This document shows, piece after piece, positions 11,694-22,278 of a stretch of 64,000 bases of DNA. A program made the translations under genes and the position numbers. The notes under the pieces are model-generated. The model was not told where the DNA came from and did no database searches. It was given only the letters and a program-made list of their open reading frames with translations. Source of the stretch: Macrostomum hystrix (lineage: Eukaryota > Platyhelminthes > Macrostomidae); assembly GCA_950097015.1 (NCBI GenBank), contig CATNEN010000002.1, positions 4,743,001-4,807,000 on the forward strand, given 5' to 3'. How positions within the stretch are numbered: position 1 is the first letter of the stretch; each line of letters opens with the position of its first letter.

Positions 11694-14600
11694 ATGCGCT
11701 GCGGCTCCAGGCAGCACCTATCCTCCGAGTGCCCGCACAGGAACACCAAGTGCCACGCCTGCGGCAAGCTGGGACACCTGAAGGCCGTCTGTCTGTCCAG
11801 CCAGAAGGCCAGCGCCGGGGCAGCTTCGAGCAGTCAGAGGGGTGGCTCGAAATTCAGCGGCTCCAAGAGCCGGAAGTCCATCCGGGCTGTCAACAGAGGT
11901 GGGAGCGAGGTGCACAGCAGCAGCGACAGCGAGGACTTCGAGGTGACGTGGGTCTCCCAGGTCCGCAGCAGTGAGGAGAGCCACATCAGCGTCCAGCTGA
12001 ACATCAATGGACGGCCACTAAAAATGCAGGTGGACACCGGAGCCTGCGTCAGCCTCGTGTCCAAGCGGCACTGGGAGCAGCTGGGCCGGCCGAAGCTGCA
12101 GAAGACGGAGGTGAAGCTGCGCACCTGGACAGGCGAGAGCATTCCTGTCATGGGCTCGGCGGAGGTGGTGGTGGAGTACGGCAGCCAGGCCTGCCAGCTG
12201 CCCCTGATCGTCACCAGCCTGGAGAAGGCGAGCCCACTGATGGGCCGGAACTGGCTCAGGGGCATCCGGCTGGACTGGAAGGAGATTTTCGCGATCAGCA
12301 GCCCAACGGTGCCGGCCACGACCTCCAGCCCCGCCACGCCGCCAGAACTGGACGGCCTGCTGCAGGAGTTCGCAGATGTGTTCCAGCCGGGCTTGGGTAA
12401 CTTCACACGGCACAGCGTGAAGCTACGGCTGCAGGAGGACGCTCAGCCGAGGTTCTGCAAGGCCCGGCCTGTCCCGTACGCTCTGAAGTCCAAGATCGAG
12501 GCAGAGCTGCAACGGATGCAGGAGGCGGGGGTTGTCGAGCCGGTGCTGCACAGCGACTGGGCGACACCGGTGGTGCCCGTCAGCAAGCCAAACGGGGCCC
12601 TTAGGCTGTGCGGTGACTACAAGGTCACGCTGAACCCACAGCTGAAGACCGACCACTACCCAATGCCGACGCCAGAAGAACTCTACGACGCGGTCGGCGG
12701 CGGCAGGATCTTCTCCAAGCTGGACCTGTCTGAGTGCTACCTGCAGTTTCCGCTGGACCAGGCCAGCCAGGACCTGACCACCATCAACACCCACAAGGGC
12801 TTGTTCCGGTTCAAGCGACTGCCGTACGGGGTCAGCTCAGCGCCAGCGCTCTGCCAGCAGATCATGGAATCCGTGCTGCAGGGCACCAGCTCGACGTGTT
12901 GCAGGATCGACGACATCCTGGTGGCCGGCAAGGGCACGGCCGATCACCTCAACAACCTGCGGGAGGTGCTGAGCCGCCTGCGCAGCGCGGGCCTCCGACT
13001 CAAAGTGGAGAAGTGCCGGTTCTTCGAGAGCGAGGTGGAGTACCTTGGCTCACTCATTAGCGGTGAGGGGGTCCGGAAGAGCCCCAAGAAGGTCGAGGCC
13101 ATCAGGGCCAGCCCTAAGCCAGCCACCGTGTCCGAGCTGCGGTCGTTCCTCGGCCTGGCCAACTATTACGCCAAGCACGTCGCCAACTTCTCTACGAAAG
13201 CGGCCCCGCTGTACGAACTCCTCCGAAAGGACACCGCGTGGGACTGGACCGCGCGCCAGCAGTCAGCCTGGGAGGCACTGAAAGAGGCCCTCTCGTCGGA
13301 CACCGTTCTGACCTGCTACAACCCCGACTGGCCGCTGGTGCTGGCCGCGGACGCCTCCTCTGTTGGCATCGGAGCCGTTATCTCCCACGTGGCGCCCGAC
13401 GGAACTGAGAAACCGATCGCCTTCGCCTCCAGGAGCCTGAATGCTGCGGAGAAGAACTACGCCCAGATCGAGAAGGAGGCGCTGGCGATCATCTTCGGCG
13501 TCAAGAAATTTCACAATTACATTTACGGCCAGAAGATCACTATCATCACCGACCACCAGCCTCTGACGAGCATCTTCGGCCCAAAAACCGGCGTCTCGGC
13601 GACGGCGGCAGCGCGCCTGCAGCGGTGGGCACTCACCCTGGCCGCTTACGACTACGACATCAGCTACAGGAACACAAGCCAGCACGGCAACGCGGACTTT
13701 CTGTCGAGGCTACCCCTAGCGATCAAGGCGGAGTCAGCGGACCCAAGCGGCGTGTGCTGGACCGACGAAGAGCGGCCAGGTAGCGAGGACTGGCCGCTGC
13801 TGGCCAGGGACATCGCCAGAGCCAGCCGCCGCGACGTCGACCTGCAGGAGGTTCGGCGGTTCACACAGGATGGCTGGCCGGGCACCTGGCGCGCCTCCCA
13901 GGAGCCGTACCACCGACGGCGGCACGAGCTCAGCCTGGAGGACGGCTGCCTGCTGTGGGGTTCGCGGGTTGTCATCCCCGCAGCCCTGCGGCCTCGAGTG
14001 CTGCAGGAGTTGCACACCGATCACACTGGAGTCGTCAGAATGAAGTCGGTGGCGCGCAGCTTCGTGTGGTGGCCCGGCCTGGACCAGGACATCGAGCGGA
14101 CGGCCAGCGCCTGCAGCCAGTGCCAGCAGACGCGACCGGAGATGAAAGCGCCGCTACACCCCTGGATCTGGCCGGACCAGCCGTGGGAGCGGATCCACGT
14201 GGATTTCGCGGGTCCCATGGAAGGCCAGATTTACCTCCTGGTGGTGGACGCGCATTCCAAGTGGCCGCACGTGGAGCGAGTCGGCGGCCAGACGAGCGCC
14301 GAAGTCGTCAAGCGGCTTCGGCGACTGTTTGCGCAGTGGGGGCTGCCACGCCAGATCGTGTCCGACAACGGACCGGCATTTGCTAGTGCGGAGTTCCACG
14401 ACTTCTGCAAGAGCAACGGCATCCAGCATATCCGCAGCAGCCCGTACCACCCGAAGACCAACGGCTTGGTGGAGCGCCTGGTAGGCAGCTTCAAGCGGGC
14501 CATGAAGTCCAGCCGGGAGGACGCGGGGGATGCCGACAGACGGCTGCAGAACTGGCTGCTCGGCTACCGCGCTACGGAACACCCGACCACTGGCCGGGCC

Positions 14601-15068
14601 CCGGCACAGCTCCTGCTCGGCCGCGGTCTGCGCACCCGCATGGACCTGATGCGGCCATCGACTCGAGACCGAGTGCTGCGGGCCCAGGCCACGCAGAAGC
14701 AGCTCCACGACCGCACAGCTCGCCACGCCGACTACCTACCGGACCAGGTGTGGGCCCGAGACTACCGCCGCGGCGCCGAACGGTGGGCGGAGGGCCGGGT
14801 TGCAGAGCAGACCGGGCCGCTCAGCTACCGAGTGGAGACCAACGACGGCGTCATCGAGCGGTGGCACGCCGATCAGCTGCGGCCGCGAATTCCACAGGAG
14901 CAGCCTGCAGGCGACGCCGATGTGACAGCTGACAGAACCGGCGAAATGGAGGCCGCCGACAGTGGTGCGGAGGCCGGCGGGTTGCTGCCGGCGCGTCAGT
15001 CACTGCGGACGCGGCAAGAGCCGGACCGGTTGCTGTACACTGAGCTGGGGACTCCGAGAATGAACTAA
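11694..15068 (+). CDS. Gypsy polyprotein: NC zinc knuckles, protease, RT, RNase H, integrase
   Basis: This is one open frame of 1,124 codons; the true N-terminus is missing, so the start given is only the first ATG. Two CCHC knuckles (CMRCGSRQHLSSEC, CHACGKLGHLKAVC) are followed by the aspartic protease motif VDTGACVSLVS near residue 110. The RT has SKLDLSECYLQ, LPYGVSSAP and an active site reading CRIDDILVAG, where the usual residue before xDD is Tyr. RNase H has LAADASSVGIG, EKEALAI and TDHQPLTSI. Integrase has an HHCC finger ending CSQCQ and the DDE residues in HVDFAGPMEG, SDNGPAFAS and GLVERL. A GPLSYRV (GPF/Y-like) module closes it. Acts in cDNA synthesis and integration. It is intact at reading-frame level, but the element lacks a 5' LTR promoter. 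Confidence 0.92.
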   Translation: MRCGSRQHLSSECPHRNTKCHACGKLGHLKAVCLSSQKASAGAASSSQRGGSKFSGSKSRKSIRAVNRGGSEVHSSSDSEDFEVTWVSQVRSSEESHISVQLNINGRPLKMQVDTGACVSLVSKRHWEQLGRPKLQKTEVKLRTWTGESIPVMGSAEVVVEYGSQACQLPLIVTSLEKASPLMGRNWLRGIRLDWKEIFAISSPTVPATTSSPATPPELDGLLQEFADVFQPGLGNFTRHSVKLRLQEDAQPRFCKARPVPYALKSKIEAELQRMQEAGVVEPVLHSDWATPVVPVSKPNGALRLCGDYKVTLNPQLKTDHYPMPTPEELYDAVGGGRIFSKLDLSECYLQFPLDQASQDLTTINTHKGLFRFKRLPYGVSSAPALCQQIMESVLQGTSSTCCRIDDILVAGKGTADHLNNLREVLSRLRSAGLRLKVEKCRFFESEVEYLGSLISGEGVRKSPKKVEAIRASPKPATVSELRSFLGLANYYAKHVANFSTKAAPLYELLRKDTAWDWTARQQSAWEALKEALSSDTVLTCYNPDWPLVLAADASSVGIGAVISHVAPDGTEKPIAFASRSLNAAEKNYAQIEKEALAIIFGVKKFHNYIYGQKITIITDHQPLTSIFGPKTGVSATAAARLQRWALTLAAYDYDISYRNTSQHGNADFLSRLPLAIKAESADPSGVCWTDEERPGSEDWPLLARDIARASRRDVDLQEVRRFTQDGWPGTWRASQEPYHRRRHELSLEDGCLLWGSRVVIPAALRPRVLQELHTDHTGVVRMKSVARSFVWWPGLDQDIERTASACSQCQQTRPEMKAPLHPWIWPDQPWERIHVDFAGPMEGQIYLLVVDAHSKWPHVERVGGQTSAEVVKRLRRLFAQWGLPRQIVSDNGPAFASAEFHDFCKSNGIQHIRSSPYHPKTNGLVERLVGSFKRAMKSSREDAGDADRRLQNWLLGYRATEHPTTGRAPAQLLLGRGLRTRMDLMRPSTRDRVLRAQATQKQLHDRTARHADYLPDQVWARDYRRGAERWAEGRVAEQTGPLSYRVETNDGVIERWHADQLRPRIPQEQPAGDADVTADRTGEMEAADSGAEAGGLLPARQSLRTRQEPDRLLYTELGTPRMN

Positions 15069-15081
15069 AAAACTGCGGCCA

Positions 15082-15102
15082 TTCTTGCGGGAGGGGAAAA
15101 AC
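15082..15102 (+). other. Gypsy polypurine tract
   Basis: GGGAGGGGAAAAAC directly precedes the LTR start TGTAGTG. That is the expected position of the plus-strand primer of an LTR retrotransposon. Confidence 0.7.
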
Positions 15103-15355
15103 TGTAGTGTTTGCTTCGAACCCTTTGTGTGCGCTCCGAACCCTTGTCTGCCCGTACCCAGAGTACAGTACGCTATCTTTCTCTCCCCACCCCCAAACAG
15201 GCGGAGGCATGTTGGGAAGTCTCCCCTCCCGGGAGCAAGGTAAATATAGTGGCCGCATGGCCGCGGTGAATCACGGCAAGCGAAGCTTAGCCACTACGAG
15301 GCTTCTCACGGACACACACTGTTCAGCTTTCTTATTTGTGGAGTCCGACTCCACA
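15103..15355 (+). repeat. Gypsy 3' LTR
   Basis: About 253 bp beginning TGTAGTG and ending CCACA (TG...CA), with a TATA-like TAAATATA near 15240. The LINE-1 frame resumes directly after it. The 3' edge is inferred from the CA end and from the return of LINE sequence. Confidence 0.65.
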
Positions 15356-15658
15356 GACCTCGAGGTGCTGGGGCCGTGCTGGCGCTCCACCCCCAAACAC
15401 CTCAGCCGCACCGAGACGGTCGCCATCAACCAGCTCAGGGCGGGATGCTCGATGCTGGCCAATTCCACCCGCCATCGTCTCGACCTCACTGACGACCCGC
15501 TCTGCCGCGACTGTGGCAACCTCGATACTGAAGAGCACATTCTCTTCGAGTGCCCGCGCGGCGACGGTACCCGTGTTCGCTACGACAGCTGGGACGAGGC
15601 CCTGCATTTATACCCTGAACAAGTCCTCGCCCTCCTGCGCAGACTGGGGCGCCTCTGA
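15356..15658 (+). pseudogene. LINE-1 C-terminal zinc-finger region
   Basis: The frame reads SRTETVAINQLRAG, then CRDCGNLDTEEHILFEC (a CCHC finger), and stops at 15656-15658. The same module follows RNase H in LINE-4 (QLRANRAP then CPHCNAPEEDTRHFLLDC), so this is the tail of LINE-1 resumed after the gypsy sequence. The short 3' UTR ends in GAA repeats. Confidence 0.8.
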
Positions 15659-15721
15659 GCGCTCCTCCTCCTCGCTGCCTGTAGTAGCTTTGGGGACGGT
15701 GGATTCAGAAGAAGAAGAAGA

Positions 15722-15733
15722 AGCATTTCGTAG
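15722..15733. repeat. Target-site duplication, right flank of LINE-1
   Basis: Second copy of AGCATTTCGTAG (see 8166-8177), directly after the (GAA)n tail. Confidence 0.85.
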
Positions 15734-16507
15734 AATTATACGCCGATGACCAAGTCGACCATGCTTCCGTCGCATCTCCTGAACCGTTGGGCTGCTCTTG
15801 TCGACAAAGTCGCCAACAAACCGGAGCTCTTTGAAACGCCGAATAAGCTTTTGGCGCCAAAAGCTTGAGCTCCCACTTAATGAGGTGTCCTTCAGTCCAG
15901 GATGCGAAGTTGCTATGGAAGTGCACACATCTGTTATCTGGCTAGATGACAGGTATGGTTCATTTGGCGACAGATAGTTCAAAAAGATGTGACCGACGAT
16001 GAATTTAAGGAACTTGTTGACAAACGTCGCGTTCATTTTTAAATCGGAACCCTTTTCGGGGTGCATTCGTAGATCACGAAGGGCGTTGGCGAGATCGTCC
16101 ATTCGTGGAAGCGAGTACACTTCGGGCCATGGAAGTGTAGTTGCAGCCGTAGCTGCTACAGCTGGATTTGGACTCAGAGCCTGTGTGCCTCGACTCGGTG
16201 TTGTGGCAATCTCGACATTGCGTATTTCGCTTTGCTGCCTTGGTGTAGTTGAAGGTTCTCCAGGGCATGCACCGCAGCTTGGAAGCAACTCTCCAGAAAG
16301 AAGGAAGTACACAGTTCTACATTCCTTTGCCACCTCCGATATTAAATCCTCGTCGTCGATTTCGAAACCGTCAGAAGTGACAATGCGAACATTTTCAACA
16401 TCTGCAATGTCCAATTTTAAACAACCTTTGATGCGAAGGTCCGCCAAGGTCAGGCCAGAAGCTGGAAGGAGCTTCTTGCGCTCCTCTGAGCCGTTGCAGA
16501 TTCGAAG
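15734..16507 (-). pseudogene. Ubiquitin-fold plus SAMD3-like domain gene, split by LINE-1
   Basis: The exon starts after a TCATTTCAG acceptor at 16507 in phase 0. It opens LRICNGSEERKKLLPASG, a beta-grasp (PB1/CIDE-N-like) pattern followed by DGFEIDDEDLISE. After a Ser/Thr/Pro linker comes a helical domain with SPNEPYLSSSQITDVCTSI, HPGLKDTSLSG and WRQKLIRRFKELR. This arrangement is seen in multicopy SAMD3-like uncharacterised proteins of invertebrates and fish. An upstream ATG exon was not found. The frame runs to the LINE-1 duplication (RIILRNA) and resumes at 8165-8094. Molecular function is unknown. LINE-1 would now add foreign sequence to the transcript, so it is probably broken in this allele. 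Confidence 0.65.
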
Positions 16508-16639
16508 CTGAAATGAGGTATGATGTGCACAACCTCAATCAGAATACATCTGGTAAGACACAGATAAAATGAATTTATAAAGCCAAGGAATTTTTGTTCA
16601 TTATGATTTTTCGGCTTTTGTCCTTGGCTTGACTTAATG

Positions 16640-17475
16640 TAGTAGTAGTAGTAGTAGTAGTTAATTGGCTTGGGCAAGTAGTGCCCGTTATGTTAATAGA
16701 GTGTATTTAATTAGATATGAATAACTTAGTGTTAACAAAAGTTGTCAATAATGGACAATACAATTTAAACAGTAGAAGTTTTTGCATTAGATCAATGCCT
16801 TTAAGTTGCTGTGAGATGGCTTTCTTCCAAGGATCAATTGGATTGTCATTGTTGTTAAAGAGACTAGTGGTAGTAGAGTTAGCTTTAAATAAGTTTTAAC
16901 CAGAAGAGGAGGTACCTTTTCTTAATGATTTCAGAAATAGGAAGAATGTTGAGTTCATTGAGTATGACTTTATTGCTTGTATGTATGCTCTGGTAGATTA
17001 AGAATTTAAGGAGAGACTTATAGAATTTCAATTGAATATTATCCAGATCCTTAATTTTTGATTGCCTGGCCAGTGGACCCCATACCTTGCAGCCATAAGT
17101 AATTGCTGTGACAACAAGAGTCTGGAAAAGGTGCTTAATAAGTAAAATATCAAGATGTGTTATTGACTTTGTGGAGTAGAGAAAACATAGCTGCATAAAC
17201 TTGTTTCACTTGATAATCTAAACAGGATTTAAAGTTAAGCTGTCTATCAAAAATAATTCCTAAGTACATTTTCTAAGTACATTCCTAAGGCAAATGGTCA
17301 CTAAGAATATTCTTATTTTTTATTTTAAGGTCCTTGACTTCACTAAGAAGACTGCCAGATACAATGCAAAAGTCAACAGAAGAGGCCCCTTTGTGACAAA
17401 GGTAAATGATCCATTGATCCTTGTGGGTCTGATCTTGTTCTACCATTGTAGTAATGTAATGTAATAAAGCCATAG
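16640..17475 (-). pseudogene. Fragment of an AT-rich LINE (endonuclease end joined to RT end)
   Basis: On the minus strand, 17473-17285 reads SVDFCIVSGSLL and then NILSDHLP, the C-terminal endonuclease motif. 17196-16885 reads VVTAITYGCKVWG, then IQLKFYKSLL and KRYLLFWLKLI, the region after RT in CR1/RTE-type elements. The RT core between them is deleted and frames are broken. A (TAG)n run lies at 16640-16660, perhaps the 3' tail. Confidence 0.65.
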
Positions 17476-17893
17476 CCTTATTTGAAATTCTTCAAAGTAA
17501 TTCTCATTCAGATGTCCAATTAATGGAGATAAATGTTTAGTGTTTTTATGATGTTTTTGTCTTTTGTTGCTTTTTTCTGAACAATCTTCACTCTTCAATA
17601 CTGAAAGCTGAAGCTTCAACAGAGGATGAACCCATTTTAGGCAAGAAATGGTTCGAAAACCTGCACCATCTACATAGAACTAGCCTAGTCAAGGAAGGGC
17701 AAGCCGACCTATCATAAAAAGGTTAGACACCTATAGGCCAGAAATCTATGTAAGGTGGAGAGCACAGTTCCTTGTGCTAGAGGCAAGGTGGCCCTTGTAA
17801 TAAATTGTTATTTTATCAAGTGCAAGTGTATGCCATATTGTTATGTGCTTAAATTTATCTAAAATGATACCCACTAAGATTGTAGATTATTGA

Positions 17894-20412
17894 TCAATGT
17901 TTTGGCAATGTAGCATTGGATAATATTTTAAAGAAAGAAAGTTTTCCTTGATACATTAAAAATGGAATTGGCTGATGAAAAAAGTGCTGAGTAGGTTCAA
18001 TAAATACTAAATGGTCATTATTCACAGTGCATATAAAACTGCTATAATGACAAGAAAATTTAGCATTCACTTTTTTACAAATAATTATCCACTTGTTGGA
18101 AAGTTGAATAATATGGCTAATTAATGCTAAAGCAATTCCAGTTGGTTCTAAAATTGGCAAATAATAACGGTAATTTAATGTTGGAGTCCGATATACAAAC
18201 CCCTGATATTTTAGTTCATTAGTAGAAAGACAAGTAGTGCCAATAATTGAGTCTGTATCTAAATTCATGTTGTTGCATAACTCAGTTTGTTCATCTATTG
18301 TCAATAGCATATTTAAGCTAATAGGATTTATATTATGGCTCTTAATTGTACCTGGTTCATAGTGCTTAATGATAAGTGCCTTTTGAATTTGATATTGTTT
18401 TGCAGGATTTTTGAAATTTCTTGCATGCCTATTTATATTCTTAAGCAATTGATGATGAGCTTCACCTCGCATACACCATAAGTATTTAAGACCACTATAA
18501 TAGTGATAAAATTCAGGATAGTGACATATATAATGCAATTTACATTTATATTTAGGATTGAAGCCCGTGTTTCTATATATTAATTCTAATTGGCCAGAAA
18601 TAAGAGATTGAAAATATTCTAAGTTTATGCTACTATCATATGGGGACAAAATTATGTCAAGAAACTGCCTGTGACAATTAAATAATATCCAAATATCATC
18701 ATCCAACTCAAACAAATGTCCAAATAAAAGTCCAAAGTATTGTAGAATAACAATTATTTGATTAGAAGTACATGGTAGATGATAATTTTGTAAGTGATAT
18801 TTCTTTATTGTAGGAATACTTACTTCTTTAATCAAATTTAGTTGTTTGTTTATATAGTCTATACTAATATTATTATTTTGAATAATACTTAATAGAATAA
18901 TACATATAACAACATGAGAAAACCCTTCAAGCACATCATGCATTATATCAGGGGGAAAATATTGAAAGTTAATATATGCTACACTTCTAAACACAGATGG
19001 TGAAATTAAACCATTACTTAAGGATTTAAAATCTTCAATATATGATGAATTATCTCGATATTCAAATAGGAATAATGTACTTAATTCTTCTAATCAAATG
19101 CTACAAAGCTGTTTATAACCTATAAAACAAAATCTACAAATATAACCACTTGAAAACCAAGTTTGCATACCTAACATTCTATGTATTGATAAATTATCCC
19201 CAGTCATGAAAGTAGCAATAACTGGCATTTTTATCAAATTACTTATTTGAAATTCTTCAAAGTAAAGCTCATTCAGCTCTCTAATTAATGGAAATAAACA
19301 AAACTGTAAACCTTTCTTTTTAACATTTGAATCATTAAATACTGTTAAAAGAAAATATAAGTCTGAAGATGAACTAAGATATTCAGGGAAATTTAGAATA
19401 TTAAAGTATACTACACATAATTTATGTTTTGTTTTGGCAGACCCAATTGGATTACATATTTCAATTTCATCTGAATAAAGTTTTATGAATATACCATTCT
19501 TATTTGTTAACAATGGACTAATATGTTCTTCAAAATAAGTAGACTTAAAAAAAATTTTCTTTGTTGTTTGCATTTAAATAAGAATTTGTAATAATATACT
19601 TAAGCAATGTCTCATTTTTTATAATAGAACTAAGTGTTTCTTTTATTGGAATATTTAGAATTTTTAATTTTGATTCTTCATCTATGATTTCAATGGGCTC
19701 AACAAAATTAAACTTGTTTTGTAAAATTTCAAATATTTTTTTATTACTTAATAGATGCTCTAATGAAAGGTCAATCATTTCTTGCAAATTTAATTTATTT
19801 TTATAAGAATTATAGCTGTTAACTATTGAAGGACATTCTTCTTTTAAGAATTGCTCAAATAACAAAAAATAGTCATCAGCAAACTTCAATACTATTTCCT
19901 TAACAAGTTAACATAATTGATTAGATTTGCTTTTAGGAATTAAAAAGAAATGTCTAGACTTTAGATAAAAGTAAACAAAATTTTCAGCAAGATGTTTTCT
20001 TGTATTTTCACATAAAAAATCACTAGACATTTCAAATTCAGGGTCTTTTTTTCATTTTCAACTTGGTTACAAATAGTAGATAATACGGCTATATCTATAG
20101 GCACAGCTTGCAATTCATTTTCTAAAGGGTTTCCTAATAAGTCTAGAGTAGGGTTATTATGAACACAATTTGGCTGTAGAACTTGGTATTGGGAAAAATT
20201 ATCAACAACACTGTTTTTGTGCATACGATAGGCATGTGCTTGTAATCCTTCAATTGTAACACTAATATGGAAACTGGACATAAAAAATTGCTATTCCCAA
20301 AAGAATGGTATAGTTTTATATGACTTATAAGCTTAAATAAATCCTTGTGTGTATGAAGAAATATACTACATTGAAATAGTTTTGAAATTACATTTTCATT
20401 TCCATTTAACAT
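17894..20412 (-). pseudogene. Decayed DDE transposase with C2H2-like N-terminus
   Basis: Successive minus-strand frames run 20412-20143, 20281-19961, 19889-19545, 19573-19094 and 18994-17894. The N-terminal part has Cys/His patterns (HIKLYHSF, then FLCPV, then GLQAHAYRMHKN) broken by a one-base shift. The core reads YSDEIEICNPIGSAKTKHKL, GDNLSIHRMLG, CRFC, PPDIMHDVLEG and CMRGEAHHQLLK. This order (SDE, GDN, CxxC, MHDxLEG, MRxEAKH) belongs to a large invertebrate family usually grouped near CACTA elements; D, D and E are all still visible. Several frameshifts show it is dead unless the breaks are introns. AT-rich codons contrast with the LINEs. No TIRs were recognised. Confidence 0.7.
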
Positions 20413-21624
20413 ATCCTGGACAGTGGATAAGCCTACTAAATTCGTCGTTGTGGAATGGACAACGCGTAAAAACGTTTAAAAAGCACTAATTTTTAGGTTT
20501 GATCAGAACGAATTGCACGCAACAATCTAAATGTTCGAAGTTAGTAGAGTGAAACAAAAGTTCCCAACATATTTTTGATCTGTGTTAGAAATGCGCTTGT
20601 ACCTGTTAAAAGGAATACAATATATAATTCATTTAATTTAAGGCATTTAGAGCTTTCGATTTATGCAATTACATTTGACGGATAATTTTATTTGTGTTTT
20701 TATGCGGCAAAAAATACGGTGGTATAAAACCTAAATTTATTTCCAGTCCGATTTTCTCTATAAAATCTCGCGTGTGCTTAAGAAAAATATCATTTGAGGG
20801 CACTTGAAAAAATTTCATTCGTTTTCTCTGACCAAAAAAATCGGACCTTCAGACATGAAGGTCCGCCTTCAGGCATGAAGGTCCGCATTATGCAATTCGG
20901 ACCTTATCCGGACCCATGAGATTTACAGTGTAGTTTACAATAGTTTAGCATTTTTAGGGTTTTTTGTGTTGCAAAACTGTTTGCTTTCTACAGTATTTGG
21001 CTTAGGGCTGCATCCATAATTGGAAACAATAAGCTTCTAGATATGTACATTAGAGACATATCTAGTATGTCTCTAATATCTCTAGCTGTAACAAAAGAAA
21101 GAGCTTGTCACAGCTGGTGGTGTGTCTATGACGGATTTCACGATCTACTTCAAATTAAAAATAAGACTTCCCGACTTCAGCAATCCTGCCAAAACGAAGA
21201 AAATGAACGCAACTCACAAAGATCTGCGATTTGATCTGCAATTTCCAAGATCGAACAACAGGTATCTACTTGAGTTAAAATTGAGTGATTTTAGAGACTT
21301 GTCAACATATATATTTGCTTCTTGGAGTCAATTGATACAAAATACAACACAAAGTTATTGTCAAAATAACGAATATAAAATACGAAAATAAATCGACAAG
21401 GAAAAAACGAGCACTATTTTTAATCCGCACAAGGCATGCTGTCCACAAATAATGACTATTATGAAATTTAAAAGTACACAAAAAATAAAAAAATAAAGAT
21501 TCGTCCAGTTTACAACTGCAATAAGGCGGAAGGCCTTTTTGTTTACGAGTTGGAGTGGCAGCAAAGTTTGTGTGCTGCATTGCACGTATATTTATATACT
21601 TCTTCCTATCAAATAACTTCGCTT
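20413..21624. other. Non-coding spacer with GGACCTTCA hairpins
   Basis: No gene is visible. Around 20842-20915, CGGACCTTCA, TGAAGGTCCG and related pieces alternate, forming perfect 10-bp stems with 4-nt loops. The rest is AT-rich. Confidence 0.5.
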
Positions 21625-21647
21625 CGGGTGTCCGGAAAGTCATGAGA
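21625..21647 (+). repeat. Mariner left TIR
   Basis: This is the exact reverse complement of 28829-28851. Confidence 0.9.
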
Positions 21648-21869
21648 ATGTGTTATTCTAACTACTTAGACACAAGCTATTGACAAGATACTGTACCATT
21701 CTAACACTTGACTTAATATATGTCTATGGCTGAAAGAGCTAGATTCTAGCTTCAAATTTGGGGGTAAGGCTGATGGTTATAACTTAGAAGTCTAGGCCAC
21801 TGCAACGCACAGGCAAAGCAAATATCTATCGTTACTTTTTTCTTCATTGATCCTTGCTGCTGCTTTGAG

Positions 21870-22240
21870 ATGGACGAGTTTCAAGCTTATGCTTATACCA
21901 GGTATAAGCTTGGTATATCTGCTCCTGATTGCCATGGAGAACTGCTGAAAGTGCATGGAGATGTGGCGCCTGGTCTGTCGTCAGTGTACCGATGGTACAC
22001 AAGGTTCCGTGACGAGTCGTACCCACTGGCCCAAACTGCCCGTACTGGCCGGCCGAGATCGACGAGAACACCAGAGCTGATCGAGACCTGCAGAAATCTC
22101 GTGAAAGAAGACCCAAAAGTGAGTGTCAGAGATCTTGCTGACTTCATGGAGGTTGGGAAATCAACAGTGCATGAAATATTGACTGAAGACCTGCAACTTC
22201 GCAATGTGTCTGCCGTGTGGGTCCCGCATGTTCTCTCCGA
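21870..22240 (+). CDS. Mariner transposase, N-terminal half
   Basis: ATG at 21870 opens a helix-turn-helix region (SSVYRWYTRFRDES), the GRPR hook (TARTGRPRSTRT) and a second HTH (VSVRDLADFMEVGKSTVHEIL), ending at the mariner signature WVPHVLS. The next base pair GA is the duplicated target of the inserted element. The frame continues at 28102. Together the two halves make 350 codons including stop, the usual family length. The protein binds the TIRs and cuts and pastes the element. The frame after 22240 read from genomic DNA is the insert, not transposase. Confidence 0.9.
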
Positions 22241-22278
22241 CCCAGTGAACAGCTTGATCTCGATTCGACATCGAATCG
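22241..22278 (+). repeat. Left TIR of the inserted DNA element
   Basis: Begins CCCAGTGAACAGC and continues with TCGATTCGA and TCGAATCG blocks. Pairs with 28062-28099. Confidence 0.8.

Larger units (their letters stand above)
11685..15355 (+). mobile_element. Ty3/gypsy element lacking 5' LTR and most of gag
   Basis: The element starts within gag at its zinc knuckles and runs through pol to a polypurine tract and one 3' LTR. No LTR or primer-binding site lies before 11685; LINE-1 RT sequence abuts directly. No target duplication was found. The structure suggests an incomplete copy or a deletion that also removed LINE-1 RNase H. Confidence 0.8.
8178..15721 (+). mobile_element. LINE-1: 5'-truncated non-LTR retrotransposon with nested gypsy
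   Basis: A plus-strand LINE lies between 12-bp target duplications. It starts inside its open frame at 8178 (5' truncation) and ends in a (GAA)n tail at about 15705-15721. Without the gypsy part (about 11685-15355) it is about 3.9 kb. The order is a ubiquitin-tail-like segment, APE endonuclease, reverse transcriptase and a C-terminal CCHC finger. The RNase H domain expected between RT and finger in its relative LINE-4 is missing at the gypsy junction. It disrupts the minus-strand SAMD3-like gene. Confidence 0.85.
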
